Positions 1 to 6,639 are shown, counted from the stretch's first letter. The stretch: DNA of 7,057 nucleotides from Pseudomonadota bacterium (GCA_023390695.1 JAEWCJ010000058.1:1-7057); one strand, 5' to 3'. The notes: a model not told the origin generated them from the letters alone. A program made the numbers and translations.

Positions 1-407
1 GTCCAAAGCTGCCAACGCAGCCCGGATCCGATGAAACCTCGCCAGAGGAAGAACAAAAACGGCAGAAGAAAAACGGCACCGATGGCGCGGCCGAGCAGAC
101 GATGCCCCCATTCCCACCAGAAAATGACCTTGAACTCGGACAGCGTCATCCCGCGATTGACCTCGCGGTATTGCGGAATGGCCTTGTACTTGTCGAATTC
201 AACGTGCCACTGCGCTTCCGTCAGCGGCGGAACGACACCCGTGACCGGTTTCCACTCCGTGATCGACAGCCCCGATTCCGTCAGGCGGGTCGCACCGCCG
301 ACCAGAAGAGTTGCGACGACAAGGGCCGCGACGGCAAGCAGCCAGATGCTGATGGCGCGGCGGCGGAAAGCCGGCGGCGGGGCCGGTATGGGATTTGAGT
401 TTAGCAT
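1..407 (-). CDS. ctaA: Heme A synthase, N-terminal part (truncated by window edge)
   Basis: The gene starts at ATG 407-405 and 135 codons are readable before the window ends. Heme A synthase oxidises the C8 methyl of heme O to a formyl group in the inner membrane, giving heme A for aa3-type cytochrome oxidase. Seen: a short basic N-terminus (RRR at 15-17), a first membrane helix at about 19-36, then the family hallmark [18 protein letters not shown] at 37-54 followed by TGVVPP. A conserved [10 protein letters not shown] block lies at 97-107, whose His102 is a heme-ligand candidate by family knowledge, and a second helix begins at about 108. The long loop between helices 1 and 2 fits the type-2 (COX15-like, proteobacterial) form. 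No good Shine-Dalgarno precedes the ATG, and an in-frame TTG and GTG lie upstream, so the exact start is slightly uncertain. The gene is divergent from the DUF2842 gene with a 56-bp gap. The family assignment is secure. Confidence 0.93.
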   Translation of the reverse strand, partial: MLNSNPIPAPPPAFRRRAISIWLLAVAALVVATLLVGGATRLTESGLSITEWKPVTGVVPPLTEAQWHVEFDKYKAIPQYREVNRGMTLSEFKVIFWWEWGHRLLGRAIGAVFLLPFLFFLWRGFIGSGLRWQLW

Positions 408-425
408 GCGGATCGGACATATAGT
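395..425 (+). promoter_or_regulatory. Candidate promoter for the DUF2842 gene
   Basis: A TTGAGT hexamer (395-400) is followed 19 bases later by TATAGT (420-425), or 17 bases later by CATATA (418-423). These resemble sigma-70 -35 and -10 elements and would give a leader of about 30 nt before the ATG at 464. The -35 lies inside the first codons of ctaA. The AT-rich patch is also the only promoter-like sequence in the 56-bp divergent gap, so it may serve ctaA as well. The 19-bp spacer is long, so this is a weak call made by eye. Confidence 0.3.
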
Positions 426-463
426 CGGTTCGTTCCGGCCCGTCACCCTGCTGTTCTGCAACC

Positions 464-670
464 ATGCCGATCCGAATTCGCAAACTGATAGGCGCGATCG
501 CGCTTCTGGTTCTGGTCACCGTCTGGGCGCTGCTCGCCATGGCTGTGGCGCAATTCGTCTTTGCGTCCAGCAACAGTCTTCTGGCCGGGCTCTTTTATGT
601 CGTCGCCGGCCTCGGCTGGGTGTTGCCGGCGATGCCGCTGATCAGTTGGATGTCGCGGCCGCGCGATTGA
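464..670 (+). CDS. DUF2842 small inner-membrane protein
   Basis: This gene encodes a 68-aa protein with a basic start (residues 4-7, RIRK) and two hydrophobic helices at about 8-30 and 39-62. The second helix contains the phrase [19 protein letters not shown] (45-63), which I recognise as typical of DUF2842 proteins of Alphaproteobacteria, where the usual length is about 65-75 aa. The biochemical function is unknown. The arrangement Arg/Lys-helix-turn-helix-short tail suggests an integral membrane protein with both ends on the same side, by the positive-inside rule probably the cytoplasm. It is divergent from ctaA, a respiratory assembly gene, but that is not proof of a shared role. No clear Shine-Dalgarno is visible before the ATG. 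Its TGA stop touches the stop of the deacetylase gene on the other strand with no gap. Confidence 0.85.
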   Translation: MPIRIRKLIGAIALLVLVTVWALLAMAVAQFVFASSNSLLAGLFYVVAGLGWVLPAMPLISWMSRPRD

Positions 671-1729
671 TCAGGCGGCCGGGCTGCGGCGAAAGCCGTT
701 CCACATCGCCGTGGCGGCGCCCGACATCAGCACCTTCAGGTAGCGCAACTGCTGATATTCGCCATTGACCGAAATGCGCGGCAAGGCCGTCATATGCTGG
801 CGATGTTCCGGGAACAGAACGCCGGGCCTTGTGGTCACGGCCGTCCTGAAACCGAGTTCCGCGGCAATCCGGTACTCGCGCGGGCCGGCCGCGCTCAGAT
901 CCCCGACCGGATAGGACAGATGGTCGGCGCGTGTGCCGATCGCCGCCTCGATCACCGACCGGCTCATCGCCATTTCCGAGCGGGCCGCCTCCTCCGTTAC
1001 CTTTGCCAGCATGACGTGATTCACGGTATGCGCGCCGATCGTGCAGAGCGGATCTTTGGCCAGCAGCGCCAGATCATCCCAGGTCATGCAGAGTTCGGCA
1101 CACAACACCTTCATGTCGACGCCATAGCGCGCGCACAGATCGCGCACGACCAGCCGCAATTCCTGCTCCGTCCGGTGGCTGCGCAGCCACCAGTAGAGAT
1201 GATCGAACACCTCGGCTTTTTCAGCCGCCGTCCGGCAATCAAACGTTTTCTCGATTCCATTCATCGACAGCCCGACGCGTGAATTGCCGGCGATCACCTT
1301 TTCAAGCGCCAGCCACCACATCTCCCCGATCCGGTCCGGGAAGCTGGTTGGAATATACAGCGCGAACGGCGCCTCGTGCTGGCGCAAGATGGGATAGGCC
1401 CATTGCAGGACGTCGAGATAGCCGTCATCGAATGTCAGGCAGACGAAACGGCGGCGGAAATCGCCCTCCATTATCCGCCGATGCATTTCGTCCAGCGACA
1501 CGATGTCGATTTTGGAGCGCCGCAGGTTCGTCACGACGTCCGAGAAAAAGGCCGGCGAAATTTCCAGCAGACGGTTAGGCTGAAAACCGTCCAGCCGCGG
1601 CGGCCGGACGTGATGCAGCGTCAGGATAACGCCGACGCCCTGGACAAAGGGCTGCATGGCCAGATGCGCGCCACTGAAATACAGTGTCTCCAGGCCAGCT
1701 CGAATAATGGATTTTTTCAGTCCGGGCAC
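671..1729 (-). CDS. NodB-fold polysaccharide deacetylase
   Basis: This is a 352-aa carbohydrate esterase 4-type protein, expected to remove N- or O-acetyl groups from a polysaccharide or its lipid-linked precursor using a divalent metal. Seen: motif 1 TFDDGY at 99-104 (Asp101 catalytic base, Asp102 metal ligand), motif 2 HTVNH at 234-238 (His234 and His238 metal ligands) and motif 3 YPVGD at 273-277. All key residues are intact. The start is GTG 1729-1727, because GAGGA sits 5 nt upstream and the first in-frame ATG (residue 25) would cut a conserved region. The same frame stays open upstream to 2644, but that part is antisense to the acyltransferase gene and is not coding. There is no signal peptide, so action in the cytoplasm or at the membrane face is likely. 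About 130 residues separate motifs 1 and 2, much more than in NodB, and this stretch includes WW-rich and Cys-rich segments. The gene is divergent from the acyltransferase gene. The family is sure; the substrate is unknown. Confidence 0.92.
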   Translation of the reverse strand: MPGLKKSIIRAGLETLYFSGAHLAMQPFVQGVGVILTLHHVRPPRLDGFQPNRLLEISPAFFSDVVTNLRRSKIDIVSLDEMHRRIMEGDFRRRFVCLTFDDGYLDVLQWAYPILRQHEAPFALYIPTSFPDRIGEMWWLALEKVIAGNSRVGLSMNGIEKTFDCRTAAEKAEVFDHLYWWLRSHRTEQELRLVVRDLCARYGVDMKVLCAELCMTWDDLALLAKDPLCTIGAHTVNHVMLAKVTEEAARSEMAMSRSVIEAAIGTRADHLSYPVGDLSAAGPREYRIAAELGFRTAVTTRPGVLFPEHRQHMTALPRISVNGEYQQLRYLKVLMSGAATAMWNGFRRSPAA

Positions 1730-1816
1730 GGAATTCCTCGAATTTCGTTCAGATGGTGCCAACGCTTTATTGAGATTTCTTTGCCAGCTTGGCCCCGCAA
1801 GGAAGCGAGCCTCCGG
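1730..1816. promoter_or_regulatory. Divergent intergenic region between deacetylase and acyltransferase genes
   Basis: These 87 bp must carry the promoters of both divergent genes unless either is read from further away inside the other. The centre (1764-1782) is AT-richer than its surroundings and contains TTGAGA at 1770-1775 on the plus strand, but I see no convincing -10 at 16-18 bp. A short inverted repeat GCCA-GCT-TGGC lies at 1783-1793. AAGGAAG at 1799-1805 is the likely ribosome binding site of the plus-strand gene, 11 nt before its ATG. Assignment as a promoter region is from gene layout, not from strong motifs. Confidence 0.45.
1735..1739 (-). promoter_or_regulatory. Ribosome binding site fixing the GTG start of the deacetylase
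   Basis: Read on the minus strand, GAGGA lies 5 nt before GTG 1729-1727. No comparable site precedes any ATG in this frame near the N-terminus. This supports the GTG start and a 352-aa product rather than the much longer open frame. Confidence 0.7.
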
Positions 1817-3055
1817 ATGAACGTCGCCATCAAATATCCGTCTCCGGACCCGGCGGAGGAGCCGCGCCCGCCGGCCGGCGCCCGCTTTTCCCGCATCGAG
1901 ATATTCCGCGATCCGGCTCAGGCCGCACCGCATTGGCGAGCGATCACGGATTCGGGCGGCATCTTCTCGCCCTACCAGGCCTATGACTGGGTCCGTCTCT
2001 GGCACCAGCATGTCAGCGGTCCGGCCGGACAGACGCCCTACATCGTGGTCGGCTTCAACGATGATGGCGCGCCTCAGTTCCTGTGGCCGCTGGTCCGCGG
2101 CAAATTCGGGCCGTACAACGTGGTATCCTTTTTTGGCGGCAAGCACGCCACGTTGAATATTGCACTCTGGCAGCGGAATGCGGCGCAAGACTTCACCGCC
2201 GCCGACATGACCGCCGTCCTGCGCGAGATCGCCCGGCAGGCGCCCGAACTCGACTTCGTGATGCTGTCGAACCAGCCGGAACGCTGGCGCGACCTGCCCA
2301 ATCCCTTCGCGCTGCTGCCGCACCAGACCGGCACCGAGGACAATTTTGTGCTGCGGCTGGGCCTGCCCGGCGCTCAGATCATCGAACGCGAAATCTCTTC
2401 GACGATGCGCAGCCGCTTGCGGAACAAGGAGCGCAAACTCGCCAAGCTCACGGACTATCGCTACGCGAAAGCGGAGACAGAAGCGGATACCAAACGCCTC
2501 CTGGATGCCTTTTTCGAGCAGAAAGCCACGAAGCTGACCGCGCTCGGCCTGGGGAATGTGTTTGCTCAGCCGGGCGTCGAAAGCTTCATTCGCGCCGCCT
2601 GTGACGAAGGTCTGGCGGACGGCAAACCGGTCATCGAGTTGCACGCACTTGAAGGCGGCGGCGAGATGCTGGCGCTATTCTCCGGCATTCACGACAATTA
2701 CCGCTTCACATCCTCGTTCAACTCGCACACAGGAAGCGAGTATTCCCGCCAAAGCCCGGGGCTGATCCTGCTGCAACACCTGATCGTCGACTGCGCCAAT
2801 CGCGGCTTTGAAACTTTCGATATCGGTCCCGGCGAAGCACGCTACAAAACGTTCTTCTGCAAGACCTTCGAGCCGATCTTCGACAGCATTCTGCCGCTGT
2901 CCCCGCGCGCTCATGCGGCCGCCGGGCCGCTACGGACCTTCTTCGCCATGAAGAGCGCGATCAAACGAAATCCGACATCGTGGCGGATCGCGTCGGCCAT
3001 CCGCGGCCTGCTGAACAGGATCAGAGGCCGCAAGTCCGAATCCGCGGCGGACTGA
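1817..3055 (+). CDS. CelD/BcsL-family GNAT acyltransferase
   Basis: The 412-aa product fits the GNAT-fold acyltransferases of polysaccharide loci (Acetyltransf_6, called CelD/BcsL), which are thought to move an acyl group from an acyl donor to a sugar amine or hydroxyl in the cytoplasm. Seen: an N-terminal half with aromatic-rich segments (FSPYQAYDW at 50-58; FGPYNVVSFFGG at 97-108), then the Acetyltransf_6 region at about 195-347. That region begins with the basic helix RSRLRNKERKLAK (198-210) and ends with the characteristic FDIGPGEARYKTFF (334-347). The C-terminus is basic (RIRGRK, 401-406). No signal peptide or membrane helix is seen. The ATG at 1817 is chosen because AAGGAAG lies upstream (11-nt gap, rather long) and protein-like sequence begins here; the frame is open further upstream only through the antisense of the deacetylase gene. 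Its end converges on the co-polymerase gene with 20 bp between the stops. The donor and acceptor cannot be told from sequence. Confidence 0.88.
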   Translation: MNVAIKYPSPDPAEEPRPPAGARFSRIEIFRDPAQAAPHWRAITDSGGIFSPYQAYDWVRLWHQHVSGPAGQTPYIVVGFNDDGAPQFLWPLVRGKFGPYNVVSFFGGKHATLNIALWQRNAAQDFTAADMTAVLREIARQAPELDFVMLSNQPERWRDLPNPFALLPHQTGTEDNFVLRLGLPGAQIIEREISSTMRSRLRNKERKLAKLTDYRYAKAETEADTKRLLDAFFEQKATKLTALGLGNVFAQPGVESFIRAACDEGLADGKPVIELHALEGGGEMLALFSGIHDNYRFTSSFNSHTGSEYSRQSPGLILLQHLIVDCANRGFETFDIGPGEARYKTFFCKTFEPIFDSILPLSPRAHAAAGPLRTFFAMKSAIKRNPTSWRIASAIRGLLNRIRGRKSESAAD

Positions 3056-3075
3056 CCCGATCCACACGAATGCAA

Positions 3076-5253
3076 TCAGGCGGCCGCCGGTCGCGGTTGC
3101 GTGACCTCTCGCGGCGTTCCCAGAAGCACGGTCACGTCGGTGAAGCCGGCAGCGATCAGGCGGTCGCGCGCAGCCTGCGTCACCGGATGCGCCAGATCGG
3201 TCGCCACCAGCACCGCGCGCGGGGCAATGCGGGCGAAGGGTTCCGTCGTCATTTCCGGAACCGCGCCGGCGTCGATGACAACATGATCGTAAGTGCGGGC
3301 CAGCGCCTCCAGCGCCATGACCAGCCGCGGCGACGCCAGAATGGCACTCGCCTCGCCGGCGACCTTCCCGGTAGCGACAAGATGCACCCGTGAAAACTTG
3401 TCGCGCGTCATGATCTGCCCAAAGCTCGCCGTTCCGCGCACCAGTTCGGCAAATCCGGGCGCATCGGGATTGGTCGAGATGACCGCAAGATTCGGTGCGG
3501 AAAGCGCGAGATCGGCCAGCACCACGCGGCCGCCTTGCGTCGCGAGACCGCGCGCAAGGCCGAGCGCCGTATATGTCGTGCCGACATTGCGCGCCGCGCC
3601 GACCACGGTGATCCTGCGTCCGGCTTCACCGAGCTGCCGCAGCGCTTTTGCCAGTTCGTCGATCGCCATGACGGTTTGCGCCGGTGCCGTCTGTCCGGCA
3701 GCATCGTCTGTCGCCGGCTTCTTGCGACGGAAGAAATTGAAGCCAAAGCGCGAAGCCGGATCGCGGGGCTTCGGCGGGATCTGCGCACGTGACGCCGTCT
3801 GCGTCCCCTCGCCCAGCAGCGAACCCGAAATCACGAAGGCGCTCGCCACGAACGCAGCCGCCAGGGTCGAAATCAGCACAATCGGAATTTTCTTCGGGAA
3901 GATCGGAATATTGGTGGCGGTGGCGCGGGAGATCACCCGCGCATCCACCGGCGTGGCATCCAGGCTGTCGCGTGCGGAGGCTTCGCGATATTTCGCCAGA
4001 TAGGATTCCAGCAGGTCGCGCTGAGTCTTGGCTTCGCGATCCAGGGCGCGCAACTGCACGTCCTGGCCGCTGGAGGCGGCGATCTGGTTTTTCAGGCGGT
4101 CCATCGTCGCATTGAGGGTTTCGACGCGAGCGCCGGCAATGCGGGCGTCGGTCTCCATGGCCCGGACCTGGCGGTCAAGTTCGCCGCGGATCTGCGTATC
4201 GAGCGCGTTGATCTGCGCCCGCAATTCCTGAATGCGCGGATGCAGTTCGAGCAATGTCGAGGACTGCTCGGCAAGCTGCGCCCGCAGCGTGACGCGCTGC
4301 TCAACCAGGCGCTTGAGCAGATCGGAATTGGCGATCTCGGCAGAATCGATCGGACGCCCGGACTTGAGAAGCTCGCGGATCAACCGCGACTTGGCCTCAA
4401 GCTCGGCCTGGCTGGCGCGGGCGGCGGTGATCTGCGAGGTCAGTTCCCCCAATTGCTGCTGCTGCAGGCTGGAGCTGTTGGGGCCGACAAACAGGTTGGA
4501 CTTGGCGCGGAAATTCTCGACGGCGGATTCGGCCTCGGCCACTTTGGGCCGCAGCTTCTCGATCTCCGTCTGCAGCCATTGGCTGGCGCTGCGCGTCTGT
4601 TCGCGGTTCGCCGCCCGCTGGATGTCGAAATAGGTGTCGATGATGGCGTTGGTCACGCGCGCGGCGAGCTCGGGATCGCGCGACTGAAACTCGACCTGGA
4701 TGACGCGCGACTTGTCGATCGGCAGGACGCTCAGGCGCTGATAGAAATTCGCCAATACGCGGTCTTCCGGCGACTGGTGGAGCGCATCCCGGCCGAGACC
4801 GAACAGGGACAGGATCGTACCGGACAGCGAAACGCCGCGGCGCACCGGATCGAATTCCGGCAAGTCGCCGAGCTTGAATTCCTGGATGACGCGCAGCGCC
4901 AGATCGCGCGACATCAGGATCTGCGCCTGGCTGGTGATCGCCTCCGGATCCACGTCGGTGCGGTCGATGGAGGTGCTTTTCTCCGCATCCGGCCGCAGGA
5001 AGATGTTTTCCTTGCCGACCACCAGAAGCCGGGCCTCCGACCGGTAGATCGGGGTTGCCACATTCACGAAGATCAATGCGCCGAGCGCGGCGATCAGCGT
5101 CGGCAGGATGACCCACCATCTCTTCCGCCACAGATCGCGGCCAAGTTCGCTCAATTCCAGACCGCCCTCAGAGGACCGTCGATTGCCGCCGCGTTCGATC
5201 GAACCCACGCTCATACCCTTCACCGATTCCGGACTTGGAATGTCGACGATCAT
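3076..5253 (-). CDS. GumC/ExoP-type polysaccharide co-polymerase with degenerate BY-kinase domain
   Basis: This inner-membrane Wzz-like protein would set chain length and help export of the polysaccharide. Counting from ATG 5253 (725 aa): Wzz domain with helix 1 at about 46-65 after WRKRWW; a long periplasmic region at about 66-455 with coiled-coil-like heptads (about 220-430); a Pro-containing NIPIFPKKIP (448-457) leading into helix 2 (about 458-480); and a basic linker (FFRRKKP, 507-513). The C-terminal P-loop domain (about 528-720) is fused as in ExoP/Wzc but looks inactive. Its Walker A is GAARNVGTT (552-560), with no Lys. Walker A' reads LADLAL (578-583), losing the second Asp. Walker B keeps VVIDAG (658-663). 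The tail ends in REVTQPRPAAA with no tyrosine cluster. Start choice: ATG 5214 has GGTGA 5 nt upstream and is a real alternative (13 residues shorter); TTG 5313 is unlikely. The gene is divergent from GT4 and convergent with the acyltransferase. Confidence 0.92.
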   Translation of the reverse strand: MIVDIPSPESVKGMSVGSIERGGNRRSSEGGLELSELGRDLWRKRWWVILPTLIAALGALIFVNVATPIYRSEARLLVVGKENIFLRPDAEKSTSIDRTDVDPEAITSQAQILMSRDLALRVIQEFKLGDLPEFDPVRRGVSLSGTILSLFGLGRDALHQSPEDRVLANFYQRLSVLPIDKSRVIQVEFQSRDPELAARVTNAIIDTYFDIQRAANREQTRSASQWLQTEIEKLRPKVAEAESAVENFRAKSNLFVGPNSSSLQQQQLGELTSQITAARASQAELEAKSRLIRELLKSGRPIDSAEIANSDLLKRLVEQRVTLRAQLAEQSSTLLELHPRIQELRAQINALDTQIRGELDRQVRAMETDARIAGARVETLNATMDRLKNQIAASSGQDVQLRALDREAKTQRDLLESYLAKYREASARDSLDATPVDARVISRATATNIPIFPKKIPIVLISTLAAAFVASAFVISGSLLGEGTQTASRAQIPPKPRDPASRFGFNFFRRKKPATDDAAGQTAPAQTVMAIDELAKALRQLGEAGRRITVVGAARNVGTTYTALGLARGLATQGGRVVLADLALSAPNLAVISTNPDAPGFAELVRGTASFGQIMTRDKFSRVHLVATGKVAGEASAILASPRLVMALEALARTYDHVVIDAGAVPEMTTEPFARIAPRAVLVATDLAHPVTQAARDRLIAAGFTDVTVLLGTPREVTQPRPAAA

Positions 5254-5484
5254 TAACGGGTATGGTTTCCGCGACGTTAATCCTGGCGTGTTGCGGCCCG
5301 AAAGCGCCGGCAAGCCGGTAAGGAAGCATTAACCCAACCTTCCGCTAATCGGCCCCGGTTTCCCTCCGGCGCGGATTCGCAAGATGGGGCATTTTTCGCT
5401 GTTGAACGGCACGGCGGCAGCCATGCCCATGCCGGCGCATGCGGCTCGCGTTGCCGCGGCCGCCGCCAGCGCGGAGCGGCCGCA
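5254..5484. promoter_or_regulatory. Divergent control region between co-polymerase and GT4 genes
   Basis: This is 231 bp without a confident gene, and it must hold promoters for both divergent genes. It contains three TTAA cores at 5253-5256, 5277-5280 and 5329-5332, rare in this GC-rich sequence, two of them in the identical context CATTAAC. A small inverted repeat CCGGC-AA-GCCGG lies at 5307-5318. The right half (5384-5488) holds a possible 34-codon leader ORF. I see no convincing sigma-70 pair on either strand. GGAG at 5473-5476 is the likely ribosome binding site of the GT4 gene, 8 nt before its ATG. Confidence 0.45.
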
Positions 5485-5488
5485 ATGA
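5384..5488 (+). CDS. Possible 34-aa leader ORF overlapping the GT4 start
   Basis: The frame opens with ATG 5384 (GGA 8 nt upstream) and ends at TGA 5486-5488, so its stop overlaps the GT4 start codon as ATGA. The product would begin MGHFSLLNG and continue as an Ala-rich tail ending in ERPQ. It matches nothing I recognise. The ATGA overlap is the usual arrangement for translational coupling, which could raise or tune GT4 translation. Against it: the ribosome site is weak, the Ala-rich part may simply reflect local GC-rich repeats, and the ORF is short enough to occur by chance. Confidence 0.2.
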   Translation: MGHFSLLNGTAAAMPMPAHAARVAAAAASAERPQ

Positions 5489-6624
5489 CTGCGCCGGAGC
5501 GCACGCTCAAGATCCTGCATGTATTCCGCTCCCCGGTCGGCGGGCTGTTCCGGCATGTGCTCGACCTCGTGGACGGCCAGTCCGCGCGCGGTCATCAGGT
5601 CGGTCTGATCACCGACAGCACCACCGGCGGCGCGCAAGCCGAAGCGAAACTCGCCGGCATGGCCGACCGCTGCGCCCTCGGCATCACCCGCATTCCGATG
5701 AGCCGTCACATCGGTCCCGGCGACGTGCAGGCGGTCCTGCACACCTCGCGGCGCATCGCGCAAACCCGCCCCGACGTCGTGCATGGCCACGGCGCCAAGG
5801 GCGCCGCCTATGCCCGGCTCGCCGCCAAACGACACGCCATCACCGCCTATACGCCGCATGGCGGCAGCCTGCATTATCGGCCGCAGGCCCCGGTCGGCTT
5901 TCTGTACATCGCGCTTGAAAAGATGCTGCGTGCGCGCACCGACCTGTTCCTGTTCGAAAGCGACTTCGCCGAGCGGAGTTTCCGGCAATTGATCGGCGAA
6001 CCGCAGGCGATGGTCCGGGTCGTTCGCAATGGCGTCGGCGAACCGGAATTTGCCGAAGTCCCGCTCAATGCCGACGCGACGGACCTGCTCTATATCGGCG
6101 AACTTCGCGACATCAAGGGCGTCGATATTCTGCTCGATGCGCTCGCCACGCTGCATCAAACCGGAACGCCGCTGACGGCAACCATCGTCGGCGATGGGCC
6201 CGCCCGGCAGACGTTCCACGACCAGGCTGACCGGCTTGGACTGAACGGGGCGGTGCGGTTCATGGCCCCCATGCCGGCGCGGCAAGCCTTTGCGCTTGGC
6301 CGGCTGGTGGTGGTGCCGTCGCGCAAGGAATCCCTGCCCTATATCGTCCTGGAAATCGCCGCGGCAGGAAAACCCATGATCGCGACCCGCGTCGGCGGCG
6401 TTCCGGAAATCTTCGGACCGCAAAGCGACCGTCTCATCGCTCCCGGCGACAGCGCCGCACTTGCAGACACTTTGCGACATTCCGTTAACCATCCGGAAAT
6501 CATGGCGACCGACGCAGGCTTGTTGCGCGAGCGCATTCGCACCACTTTTTCCCTGACAAACATGGTCGAAAGCGGAATCAGTGCCTATCGCTCCGCGATA
6601 GCCGCCAACAAAAAGCTAAATTGA
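5485..6624 (+). CDS. Family 4 glycosyltransferase (GT-B fold)
   Basis: The 379-aa product has the usual length of a GT4 retaining glycosyltransferase. It should add a sugar from a nucleotide donor to the growing lipid-linked repeat unit on the cytoplasmic membrane face. Seen: an N-terminal Rossmann half with ILHVFRSPVGGLFRHV (10-25), whose GG loop is typical of the family; HGHGAKGA (100-107); TPHGG (123-127); the linker VRNGV (180-184); and the C-terminal donor-binding half starting LLYIGELRDIKGVDILLDA (201-219), where Arg208 and Lys211 are the usual phosphate-contact pair. IVGDGPA is at 234-240, and the EX7E motif runs from Glu282 to Glu290 in PSRKESLPYIVLE. GGVPEIF follows at 304-310. The ATG at 5485 has GGAG 8 nt upstream and no earlier ATG or GTG is in frame nearby. 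The next gene on the same strand starts 99 bp later, so co-transcription is possible. Sugar specificity cannot be deduced. Confidence 0.95.
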   Translation: MTAPERTLKILHVFRSPVGGLFRHVLDLVDGQSARGHQVGLITDSTTGGAQAEAKLAGMADRCALGITRIPMSRHIGPGDVQAVLHTSRRIAQTRPDVVHGHGAKGAAYARLAAKRHAITAYTPHGGSLHYRPQAPVGFLYIALEKMLRARTDLFLFESDFAERSFRQLIGEPQAMVRVVRNGVGEPEFAEVPLNADATDLLYIGELRDIKGVDILLDALATLHQTGTPLTATIVGDGPARQTFHDQADRLGLNGAVRFMAPMPARQAFALGRLVVVPSRKESLPYIVLEIAAAGKPMIATRVGGVPEIFGPQSDRLIAPGDSAALADTLRHSVNHPEIMATDAGLLRERIRTTFSLTNMVESGISAYRSAIAANKKLN

Positions 6625-6639
6625 CATAAGCTTTTGTTG
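6606..6639. repeat. Inverted repeat with 11-bp arms across the GT4 stop codon
   Basis: The left arm CAACAAAAAGCT (6606-6617) pairs with the right arm AGCTTTTGTTG (6629-6639) with one unpaired A. The 11-nt loop (6618-6628) contains the stop codon TGA and the hexamer TTGACA (6621-6626). The stem is AT-rich and is not followed by a T-run, so it is a poor intrinsic terminator. It could equally be an operator or a transcript-end hairpin. It stands out from the GC-rich surroundings. Confidence 0.6.

Noticed and set aside
31..768. 245-codon plus-strand open frame at the left edge
   Set aside because: It runs antisense through ctaA and out of frame through DUF2842. Its product is Arg/Ser/Pro-rich without motifs.
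1730..2644. Upstream extension of the deacetylase frame to a 657-codon open frame
   Set aside because: The extension is the antisense of the acyltransferase gene, whose protein has clear family motifs. The GTG at 1729 has a proper ribosome binding site. Long antisense frames are common in GC-rich DNA.
3079..3088. GGCGGCCGCC palindrome near the convergent ends of acyltransferase and co-polymerase genes, as a terminator
   Set aside because: It encodes the Ala-rich C-terminus of the co-polymerase, has no loop and no T-run on either strand.
4240..5256. 338-codon plus-strand open frame inside the co-polymerase gene
   Set aside because: It is antisense to the coiled-coil region. The translated sequence is low in complexity, rich in Gly, Leu, Arg and Gln, and has no recognisable domain.
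5329..6492. 387-codon minus-strand open frame opposite the GT4 gene
   Set aside because: The GT4 strand carries all expected motifs. The minus-strand product is Arg/Gly/Ala-rich and resembles no family, so it is a shadow frame.
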